From NCBI RefSeq assembly GCF_032884065.1, contig NW_027062861.1, positions 1-64,000 of the forward strand: DNA of 64,000 nt, given 5' to 3'. The notes beneath the pieces are model-generated. The model did no database searches. It had not been told where the DNA came from and was given only the letters and a program-made list of their open reading frames with translations. A program made the translations under genes and the position numbers. This stretch comes from Artemia franciscana (Eukaryota; Arthropoda; Branchiopoda; Anostraca; Artemiidae). Positions 26,601-38,600 of the stretch are shown here, piece by piece. Position 1 is the stretch's first letter. Each line of letters opens with the position of its first letter.

Positions 26601-29600
26601 GGGGTGGTGGTGGTTAATTCTGAAAAATTAGAAAAAATGAGGTATTTTTAACTTACGAACGGGTGATTGGATCGCAATGAATTTGATATTTAGAAGGATA
26701 TCGCGTCTCAGAGCTATTATTTTAAATCTCGACCAGATCTGGCGGGGGGGGGGACCAAAAATCTTGGAAAACACTTAGAGTGGAGGGATCGGGATGAAAC
26801 TTGGTGGGAAAAACAAGCACAAGTCTTAGATACATGATTGATATAACCGGAACGGATCCGCTCTCTTTGGGGTAGTTGGGAGCGGGGGGTTAATTCTAAA
26901 AAATTAGAAAAAATGAGGTATTTTTAACTTACGAACGGGTGATTGGATCTCAATGAAATTTGATATTTAGAAGGATATCGTGTCTCAAAGCTCTTATTTT
27001 AAATCCCGACCGGATCTGGTGACATTGGGGGGAGTTTCGGGTGGAGGAACCTAAAATCATGGAAAACGCTTAGATCGGAGGGATCGGGATGATACATTGT
27101 TTGAAAAATAAGCAGAAGTCTTAGATACGTGATTGACATAATTGGAACGGATCTGATCTATTGGGGGGGGGGGCTGATTCTGAAAAATTAGAAAAAATGA
27201 CGTATTTTTAACTTACGAAGGAGTGATCGGATCTTCATGAAACTTCATATTTAGAAGGACCTCATAACACAGATCTCTTATTTTAAATCTCAACCGGATC
27301 CAGCGTCATTGGGGGGGGGCAGTCGGGGGGGGGGGCGGAAATCCTAGAAAATACTTAAAGCGGAGAGATCAGGATGAAACTGGATGGGAAGAATAAGAAC
27401 CTGTCTAAGATATGTAACTGACATAACCGGACCGGATCTGCTCTCTTTGGTGGAGTTGGGGAAGGGGGTAATTTTGAAAACTGAGGTATCTGTAACTTAT
27501 GAAAGGGTGGCCAGATCTGAATGAAATTGGATATTTAGAAGGATCTTGTGCTTTAAAGCTCCAATTTTAAATTCCAACCAGATCCTGTGACATTGGAGGG
27601 AGTTGGAGGGAGAAACCGGAATTCTTGGAAAACGTGAAAACTGGGGTATTTTTATCTTACGAATAGGTGATCGGATCTTAATGAACTTTGATATTATAGA
27701 AAGTGAGTTCTGTCTTGAACTTGAAGTTTGAAGCCAATGAAGTTCTTTTAAGTGAGTACGATTGAAAAATCTCTTATCGTCCTTGCCCTGCTTCCTGTGA
27801 GCTGAATGAGAGAAGCTGTAGTTAGATGGCGGAATCCAAGGGTTCTGAAGCAATTGGTATCCCTACGATCATCCAGTTTTTCAATTCTATCGATATAGTT
27901 TCCGATATCATTTTCGCAGAGCTAAGTGCCCGATATTTTTCGATGGTATTGAAGCTTCTTGACACTTCCAAATGGAGTAAAAACAAATAAAGGAATTTTT
28001 TGGGGAATCTAAATGTGGCCAAACATTTCAGTTTGGCCACATTTCGGGACTGTACTGCCTCCCTTGAAATCTAAACATTTTAGAAGAATGACCCCATAAC
28101 TATCGAAAATATTAAGATAATTTATCTTTTTTATCCTTTTTATGAACAGAGAAGAGCCTCTTATTTGTAAAAGGAAAATCATACGTGCTGTACACGTATA
28201 GATTGGCTGTTAAAGGCTCCCCTTTAACAGCCAAAAGTGACAGAGCACAACTAGAAGCTTCAGTTTCTACAACTGAAATGATTTTTCAGTAATTATTATT
28301 ATTGGCTATTCTGTAATTATTTTGGATGTTAGCAAATTTTACCTGTCTCTTATGAGTGCTGAAAGGACCATAATCATACTTTTTTAATAAAGCAGCCTTG
28401 CGGTATATGTGAAAAGAATCTTAAACTTTATTTATTACGACTTTTAAGGGGTGTTTTCCCCCTATTTTCTAAAATAAGGCAAATTTTCTCAGGCTCGTAA
28501 CTTTTGATGGGTAAGTCTAAACTTAATGAAACTTATATATTTAAAATCAGCATTAGAATTCTTTTGATGTAACTATTGTTATAAAAATTGACCTTATACA
28601 GACTGATATATACCAAATACTGACCTTATACCTTATACGGGACTTGACCTTATACAGACTGGATAACTGCTGAAACGTTTGACAGCGATTTGAAGCTGCC
28701 TCAAGTATATGCAGCTACAATAAATGACCAAGACACAAAGAAAATCACCTGGACGAAAGGACACAAATTTTGGCTATATCCATTATTCCTCTTGCCGTCG
28801 CCAGTTCAATTTTAATCACAACCCTGAATGATGGAATTCTGGAAACTGATGTTGCAAAGCTAAGAAAATGAGGGAGATGAAGAGGCCCGAGATGTGTTGG
28901 AAGTTTTAGAAGAGGGCTACTGGGTAACTTGGTCATTTTTTATGCTAGATATTACTATGATTTATTTTTCGCTTTTTATAGTTGACCCTATTTCGGTTCA
29001 TTATGGATTTTCAGACCAACAAGATAAACAAATTTTGCTCGTCGTCGCTCAGTATGTATGTATAAAATTTGTGCCAGATAGGTTTATTTCAAAATATGAA
29101 ATAAAAGCCGCCAAGAGAATTTTTTGGTTGTCCAGGTTCGTGATGTATATAGCACAGCCCTTCTCAGTTCCATTGGGATGGTGCTGTACATGCATTTTTG
29201 AAGAATTGCATAAAAGTGACCAAATGCTGATTGTTGAGTAAGGTCTGGAAACACATTCAAGCAGGAGCGGAAACAGTTGAGAGCTTTATTTTTTTGGGAG
29301 TATTTAGCGAAAAATTTTTTATGTCAATATTTTTGTTTACCTTCTCGTAAGAATATGGAACTTCTACTCTTTATATGTGTTTTTAGGTTCAGAGGCCAAA
29401 ATAGCAATGCAGGATACCTTGAACACAAAATTAATATTTCATCGTTGTCTATTCTAAAGAATCTTCTAAGTTCAGATTTTTCACTGGTTTAAGAAAAAAA
29501 ACTTATCCGACGAATGGTCGAAAGATCCCTTGACTATTGAAAAAAAAATCGCTTAAAACGTCAAACCACAGGCTAGTTAAAACGGCTAGGCACAGAAAAA

Positions 29601-32600
29601 TCATTGAGAGCTGTATAACGGCTCATTTTAGAGAAAATTGCTACATCTAGTGCTTTTTATAATTAGAAATCAAATAATTTTTAAAAGAGAATCAATTTTG
29701 ACAAAACAAAATAGATTTTCACGCACAATCTTGATAAATGCTAATATAATCATATAGGTTATAATCATATATGATGTCATAAGTGAATGATCCTATATTT
29801 TCAAAGAAAAAAAATCAATTTTTTTAATTTTAGTTTCTAGTTCAGAAATGCTGAAGTTAATATGCAAACAGCAAAAATATTTATTGTGTTTAACCAATAA
29901 TAATAATTTTTACATTCAATCTAGAACAATACCTGACAATTCTAAAATACATATAAAATACGATTGTTTTTTAGACTCATAATTGTAGATACAGAACAAC
30001 TTTTTAGAAATAATTAACAAAATGAATCTGCAAATGGAAATAAATCTTCTGTTTTGGACGAAAGGCCAAGAATTTTGGCTTTATCCAATAATCATCTTGT
30101 TGCTTTACGGCGTTGTACTTGTCATAACACAATCCTTGCGACACGTGGGATTGAACCTACGAACCTTCACTTAGAAAGGTGAGGTCTTGTCCAGTACGCC
30201 ATCACAAGGTAACTACAATATTTATGTTATATCTACTATGTTATTAACATGGACAAGTAGCAAGCTTGTCACCCAACCTTGCTCCTCCGCGGAATTGAAC
30301 CTGGATACCTTCAATTAAGAACCACAGATATTTCCACTATGTTAACTCTAGCCCATGGCGACTGAAATATTTAAATGAATCGTCATTAGCATACATCATC
30401 ATACTGTAGCCTTAGGACTACCGTTGCAGTAATAGCCACAACATCGTAAATAATTAGAGAATGATATTATGTTTAATTGACGAAAAGCAATAGGTAACTA
30501 GTATGTGTATCGTATTCACTGCAACTACTAAAGAATGAATTCTAGCCAACAGTAACCTAAAATTCAAAGCAAGTTTTAAAAAAATAAATAAAAAAGATCA
30601 AGTTGGGGAAAGTCGCTATTGAGGCTGATTGAAAAATGGAAGCCATCTTTCGATTAATCTAAAGTTTAAATATTTTCTACTATCAGGAATAATATCAAAA
30701 AAAGAAATCACTTGGTTAAATTATAATTTTAAAAATGATAGTGCATTGTTAATTGACAACTACTACCGTAAAGAGGCTTTATGATAGTCTTCTCTGGGGG
30801 AATGTCATATTGAAATCACACTGTAATAGTGATGATACTTATCTATAAATCTCAGATAAAGTTCTTTAAATTCCGGTATAGTGGAAAGTTTTTTTCAATG
30901 GGGTGGGTAATAGAAATAGAGCTATATCGGAAATAGGCGTTTGATCGACTTGAAACATTCAGGCATCTTTTTTTGGTTCAAAACCTTCAAATATATATTC
31001 TTAAAGGAAGAGAATAATCCCTACTATCATTTTAACATCAGTCCCTTAAAAAAATGTCAATAGTGACAAACGATTATGACATCATTCATCGCATTGTATA
31101 CGAAGATGTAGTTTTGTCAAAAAGTATATTTTATATGTTGTATTTTGGAAATTATATGAGGCAATATATGAAGCAATTTCTTTTATACAAAGTAGCTGCG
31201 TAAAACTTGCGAATATACAACATTCTTCGCTGTCCAATTGTCGCTGCATATAAATAGATTGTCAGGTTTACCTACCCTCGAACATGCAACGTACAATTGT
31301 CCATTAGAAAAACAATCAGTATTAAGATCTATGCCACATTTTTCCAAAGATTGACCTTGAGCTTTGTTGATGGTGATTGCAAATTCTAATCGAATTGGGA
31401 ATTGCAATCTTTTAAATTGAAAAGGCAAATCCGTTGGAATCATGGGAATGCGAGGAATAAGAACAGCCTCACCCTCAAAAGGTCATGTCAAGATTGTTGC
31501 CTCTATTATGTTTTCCATTGTTTTTTTACGACAAGTCGCGTGCCATTGTGAAGCTTTGGAGGGTTTATGTTACGTAACAATATTATTGGTCCGCCTATTT
31601 TTAGTTGTAGCACGTGTGGTGGAAACCCTGGAATATCCAGGGAATTTAAAAATTCAGATGGATAATTAACCGCCTCATTTGGTTCCAAAACTGTGTCGAC
31701 TGACTTGTAAAGGACTGCCTGGTCTCGAATCTTGGTCAAAACAATATTGTTGATTTCGTGGACGTCTATATTTTTGGGTGCAAGAATCGCTTTTTCACTT
31801 AGCCATTTATTATTTTTATAATTGTTTAGAATATTCGGAAATACTTTTTCAATCAATTCATTTTTGGACGTCACTAAATTACAGAATTCAGCAGGTAGTT
31901 GTATACGTCCTGAAATTGAGTCTACTGGGAGCTTTCCGTTTCCAATTGCCAGCAATTGATCTGAAAATGTTTGACCAGAGTCATCGTTTTGCAATCGGAC
32001 ACGCATATTTTTTAGTTAATTTTAATGTCTTTACGTGTGCCTATAAATTAGAATTTTTCAGGCAAGCATTTATTTCGTCTGCAGGGGTTGATCTAGGTAT
32101 TATAGGTAATGTTTGCCTGAAATCTCCCACAAGCAATATTAATGTGCTGCCAAAGGGTTTCAAATTCCCTCGCAAATCTTTCAAACATTAATCCAGAGCC
32201 TTGAGCGATTTTGTTTGAACGTTGCGGCTATTCCGGACGAAGCAATTGCCAACGCTATATGATATTTTGATCGAATTGATGCCAGAATCAGTTTTATCAC
32301 AAACGTTTTACCAGTACCTCCAGGCGCATCCAAAAAGAAAATTTCTCCAACGTTGTTATCGACACAATGCATTATCGTATCATAAATGTCTTTTTGTTCC
32401 GACTTTAACTTGGAAATGTTATTTTGTACATACGACAATAGATCACTCGTGCTGTAACTTTGTGCACGATCCAATTCTACACATGTCGAAACAGAAGCGG
32501 TACGATTAGTTAAAGGCATTCCCAAATCCTGAAGAGGTTTGTTTGCCATATTTACGCACAAATCTTCTATAATAACTAAAGTGTAGTTGTAAAATTCTGA

Positions 32601-35600
32601 TGTAAAATCAAAAGTCATATCTGACGTCTCTAACCGTTTTCGATGGAGTATATCTTCGGACATTTTCGATTTATATTTTTCCCATAACTCTGTAGGAGCT
32701 AAAGAAGAGCAAGTTGTTAGTATGATTCCAAACAATGCACGAATTTGACTTGGAGTTGACGTTTCGCACGCGTCATTGATGCAGTTATCCCAGTGTTGGT
32801 CATTCTCCAATAAATTCAGAGCTTGGCATGCACTACGGTAAGTGTCGTGTATAGTACCGTTTACAGTTCTCAAATACTCAAAGGACGTCGGACCGGGTAC
32901 ATCCACCAAAAGCAGGCGTAGAAAGAAGCATTCATGTTGATTGGGGTGAACGGTGTAGTCTTCTTATCGTGGTATCTTTGAATATGGTAGGTTGGCCGTC
33001 GACTGACTTACCTTGTTTTCAACGTTCAAATACTTTAGTTTTAGTATTCCATGTGTAATACGAAGGCACTTAAGTATACAGTAGTTTTTTTGCAAAAGAA
33101 TCATTTTTGCGTAGCGAAAAGAAAGCAGTTAACGTTGTATCCGGTGGATTCAGGGCTCTATGTTGCACGTTGGATTTCGAAAATAAACACGTTGACAATT
33201 CTGTAAATGTACCGCTAAGTGAACAACAGCTGGACTACGTTCATGTATCGGAAATGAAAGAATTCGCCAAACAGCTTCATTACTGCGTATGTATCTTCCA
33301 GCCTGATATTATACGATTTCGTCGATATCACTTATTTCGGACTGCAAGCCAAAAACTGCCATGTCACTGCCTTTGTTGACATATATATATGTATTTGATT
33401 GCCTTTACAAGTTACAGTATTCAACGTTTATGTGTACATTAAATGTTTTTGATAATAAAGGGGAATATGGAACAACCCACTGGTTATCTACGTCGATGGT
33501 GGTACCGTTACGCTTCTTTATTATTGCTGTTTTACCGCCATCTTCAGTAGATCTTCTTCTATATTGTGGATAACCATCATTGCCAGTAATTGTGTTGGGT
33601 ACTAAAAGTCGAGGCTATTGCTTTGTGCACCTTCCTTTGGCCATGCATGGTGATTTTTCGTTCAGTGCACCGCAAGGTCCCTGTATCATATTTTTTACCA
33701 CAATACCATATAAGCCTTTATCGACATTTTCATCAGATATTTCAGCGGAAATCACATCATCAGTTTCATTAGAAGTAATTTTATAATGTAGCCAAATTAG
33801 TATATGTGCGTGTGGCAATCCTCGTTTTTGCCATTCCACTGAGTACATCCAGCATCGCACTGACCCAAACACTTCAAGTTTTACTATGTAGTTTATCAGT
33901 GATTTCAACTTTTGCCGGAAGACATTGGCCGTAATGTCATGTCTATGAACCGCCGATTGTCCTTGAAGTAAAAGCTACTGTATCTCGTCCCAAGATTGAT
34001 TACATGTAAGTGTAACAAATTAAATCTGGACGACCGTAGAGACGAACATACGCAATAGCATCTTGAGTATATTCATGCATATGACGGGGACTGCCAGCAT
34101 ATGACGAAGGTAAAATCGTTAATCTTCCAACGTTTGTGGTATTACCGTCATTTACAACTGTATCTGGCAAATGAATGTATTGTTCAGAGCAGAGCTTGGT
34201 CTGATTCAGACGGATAAATAGCAAACGTTCTGATTCAAATTTTGCATACATATTAACGATGTATTGGTGAAACAATTGACGGCTGTTTAAATATAATTGT
34301 CTTCATCCTGCCGAATCATTAGTCTATAGGAATAATAATACATTGCGCTGCATTTCTTATTCATTTCTTTGTTAGTGGCTGGATTTATCAATTTTATATT
34401 AAAGTGATAGCCGTCGGCTCCATCCCAAAAAATGATAGGATATTGTAGGGCATCGTAGCATCGATGAGTTTCAGCAATTCAAACCAACTGAGCGTTTCGC
34501 TTATGAAGAATAATATCTTGAGGTAAAAACTGATCACCGACCATAACGATTGCCACTTCGTCGATAGTTGGAGCATTGTATCTACGCACATGTTGGCCAG
34601 GAGGCGTTTTGTCAGCGGAAATAACAATTTTATGTGTATCAGTAGGCATCAAATCGATGGCTGTTTTGAACAGACCCACTAAATTATTATTTTCGTGGAA
34701 AAGGTGTTGCAATTGAGAAACGATTGTCCTTTCAACGTCGGGAGAAATTTTGCAGCGTGCATTCAATTCAGAATTTCTATCACTGATGAAGTACATTTGT
34801 AAAAATTTATGATTCTCGCCTGAGAATGGTAGAAGGGACCCTGCTCTATGTTAAATTTGCCCTTTTACTTTGAAAGTAGGCATAAATTGATCTGGATTTT
34901 CGATTTGGGCACCAAACGACGTCATTTGGAAACATGAGTTATATTTTCTGATCTGTGCTAAAAAAAAACTCTTAGATTCTGACGTAGTTCCAGTAAGCAA
35001 AGTCTTCAATGGCTCTGGTGATGCAGCCAGTAGAGGAAGTTTAACTTTTCTTGAGGCGCAACACATTCCCATTGTTTCACCATTGAATTTCAAGGCCTTG
35101 CAATAGGGACAAATTTTAGACATAGTCCCGCTTTGAACACATCTACTCAAGCTATGATCATCGACTGGGCTGTACCTGAATGCCAGGCGATAATTTTTTA
35201 GGTTGCTCTTGTGATTCCTCGGCACGCTTGCTTTTCTTACTTTCTCTATCTGCTGCAAGCCTATTTTCACACTGTTGTTGTGGTTCCTCGGCACGCTTTC
35301 TTTTCTTACTTTCTCTATCAGCCGCAAGCCTGTTTTCTTGCTGTTCTTGTGATTCCTCGGCACGCTTTCTTTTCTTACTTTCTCTATCAGCCGCAAGCCT
35401 GTTTTCTTGCTGTTCTTGTGATTCCTCGGCACGCTTTCTTTTCTTACTTTCTCTATGAGCCGCAAGTTTTTTGGCATAGACTCTTTGAGCAGCTTCCTCG
35501 GCTGTTGCCATTGTAGGTTCTTCAGTCATTTTACAATTAAAAATTTTTCTTCACGATCTTCTTACAATTAGAAATTTGTCTTTGAACGATTTTCTTAAAT

Positions 35601-38600
35601 ACTTATAATGACGTCATATACTAAACATCATCAAAAGAAACATGACGACAACTAACTTCATGACGACATACAGCTCAATCCTTATAATGACGTCACTCGA
35701 CATCTTACAATTAAAAATTTGTCTTTGAACGATTTTCTTAAATACTTATAATGACGTCATATAATAAGCATTGTCATAACAAACATGACGACAAATAACT
35801 TCATGACGATATACAGCTCAATCCTTATAATGACGTCACTCGACAGACAACTTATTTTTATATATATAGAAGATATAATCTGGCGTAACAGACATAAAAA
35901 ACATACAACTTATTTTTATATATATATAGATGTATTGAACAAATGGCAGAACTTTTTTTATTTCATTTTCAATTTTGTCTTCCTAATCATAGAAATATCT
36001 AGTCTTCATACTTTTAATAAAGCATCCCGTGTGGTATGACCCATCCTTAACAATGACTTTATTTGTCGTTTCTTCGTCACCAAGATATCCAGAAATATGT
36101 TTTTTCCACTTGATACAAGCTCACCTGTTTTCAGAATAGAAGCCTTTTGATTTTTAAGACAATTGAACAGCCAACCTTCTTCGGCATTGAACTCAGCCCA
36201 CAAATGGGGCCCGCAAGTCTCACTACATCCAAATACTTCTTGTATGAGAAGACCCAATTCCACTAAGCTATCAAAACATGGTCAGAAATAATGCCCCCAA
36301 TGCAAAACAACCGTAAGCATTTATCCATACCAACTAATTTTCTTAGGCGATATTGTCTTACGGAAGAAAAATTCTCAAAGAATAATCTCGTCGATGTTTT
36401 TGTACCTCGCAATCCGAGCGTCAGAAAATTTTGGCAGTAAAACATAAAATTTTGTTAACTAGTGTTTTGTCTTCTATGAATTGTCATTACATAACAATAC
36501 TAACTGACTACTGTAAGAAAAAACTTTTTCCATTCCCTTAAAAAAATGATTGATGTTTTGTCTTACGTTAATTTTCGTTTAAAAAAACGTAACATGAATT
36601 TGTGAAGAAAAAAACCTTTTAAATTTTCTCAAGAAATGATTGATGATTCGTCTTTCATGAAAATTAATATGTTTTGTCTTACATGAATTTTCATTGAGAA
36701 AACGGTAAGACCAAATTTATTTAAAAAAAAACCACTTCCATTTCACTGAAAAAAGTGACTAATGTTTCAACTTACGTCAATTTTCATTGCAAAAACATTA
36801 CGTAAATACTGTAAAGGTGGAAACAAACCTTTAATTTACCTTGGAAAAGAAAAATGACTTTTTTTTAAGCAAGGTTAGGCTTACTGCTTTTAAGTGGGGT
36901 AAGTTTAGATTAAGTCGGTTCAGCATGCCAATTATGTGCAATAATGCGTAGACACGTTAGTATTCATTGAATAAAATGAAAACTCGGAGTTCATTGATTT
37001 CCAAAGAATAACTTGGGCCCTATAGACATACAAAAAGTAGAAAAATTTCCAAGTTAAAAAAAAAAATTGTCCAGAAAAAAATGTCTCTGCAAAAGTTGTT
37101 CTGCTAAAAAGAAAAATACGACCAATATACGTAACCCTTTTTCATTTCATATTCCAAACAAATTTCGTAGCAAAATTTTTTTTATAAGCATATACGGGGT
37201 TATTCAAATACATGAAAAAAAAGTTGAAAATATTTATGAGTTAAAAAAGGCCACTGCAAAATTTGTTTTTCTAAAAGAAAAAATCACGACCAGGATAAGC
37301 TTGTCATCTTCAGCTTTGTTTATGCACTTCTTACATTTATGTTTAAATATTACTTTATACTTTCCTCTAAAGGTTCGAATTCAAACTAATTCATGGATTG
37401 AATTCAAAATTGATTTGCCGTCATCCCCCGGAAGTTTCATCTCGATAGTTGAAATCATTGCTCCAATATTAATTATTGATTATGCCAAAGTCTATAGCTA
37501 TTTTGATCCTAGGGGATAAAAATATCCATTGTTTGCTTTTTTTAAGGATTCTACTTACACTGCAAATAGAGAGATAGAGAGAGAAAGAAAAAAGAGAGAG
37601 AGAGAGAGAGAGAGTTGGGGAGAAACAACAAAATATGTTGTATGATAGTCAAAACACTATTATAGATGTCATTGTAAAGCGGTAATGAATGTATTAGGGC
37701 CATATTGTACAAATGGGTGATAAAAGGAAGCCTCACGACATGTTGTATTAGAAAGCTTCCGTCATTGCAAATCAAAGAGACCAAAACAATCCTCGGGTTG
37801 CTAGAGAAGGCGGTGAAATTGGTGAGGAATTCGATGAGGGAACTTTGGTCGAAAGTGCAGGACAGGCCGATATGAAGATTGTTGTAAAGTCAGTATCGGC
37901 TCTATTGTTATCCTTGTATCACGGGTGTCACTCATAAGAAACAGTTCAACACGTGCTACAATCATGCCCGTTCGTCCAAGGTATGCGGATCAAGCGTATA
38001 AAGTGGTTAATTCTTTGGCTGAGTATCTGCAGCGTGATAACTTTAAATTCCTCCGGGAATTCTATTTGACAAATGGAACTCAACGGCTCAAGCCAGATTT
38101 AGTAATTTATAAAGAAGGGGTTGCCTACATGGTGGATTTGACTGTGGCCTATAACCACCCTGAAGTCTTTAAACGAGCTGCTGAAGAAAAAGTACGAAGG
38201 TAGAGCGTTCTTACTCCAAGAGACATTCCTGGGTTAGGAGAAATCAAAGCTGTGGATGTAATCCCGATTGTTCTTGGGGCACGAGGTGGCTGGAAAAGGG
38301 CTAATTCAAAACTCGACAAGGTACTCAAATTACCTCGTAGTTTCACATTGATTAACATTATTCGCACGATTAAGGAATCGATCATTATGTTGAGGCTGTA
38401 TAGTAGTCCTAAGAGACAAAACTCCCGATACGGCAACATCAACAACGCTATTTCTAAGTCTAGCATAGCACTTGTGATCTGATAGTATTGTCTGTGTTTG
38501 ACTGAATCTTGATAAATTCTCACTTCATATTCCTCTAACTCTAGATTCCTCTAATTCATTTCTCTGAGATTTTGCTAAAAACCTAATTCATCTATTTCAG

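Larger units (their letters stand above)
31183..35930 (-). mobile_element. Decayed autonomous Helitron
   Basis: About 4.75 kb, transcribed on the minus strand. It carries a Rep (HUH) plus PIF1-type helicase protein in several broken frames. The N-terminal repeats and zinc-binding part lie at 35,529-34,851, Rep at about 34,800-33,615, a scrambled stretch at 33,580-32,910 and helicase at 32,909-31,183. The 5' end fits known Helitrons: A|TCTATATATATATAAAAATA at 35,930. A second terminus-like sequence lies inside at about 35,870 (TCTATATATATAAAAATAAG). No target duplication is expected for this class. The 3' terminus was not found. It lies in cdk1 intron 1, in the same orientation as cdk1. Confidence 0.88.

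Noticed and set aside
28894-29241. CNNM (DUF21) transporter fragment
   Set aside because: Only a faint resemblance around [20 protein letters not shown] from memory; not enough to name the frame.
35180-35516. Plus-strand Ser/Leu/Phe-rich frames
   Set aside because: Antisense shadows of the 69-bp repeats that encode the Helitron N-terminus on the minus strand.
37067-37519. 150-codon open frame
   Set aside because: AT-rich, no domain, and overlaps a ~60-bp direct duplication; most likely non-coding.
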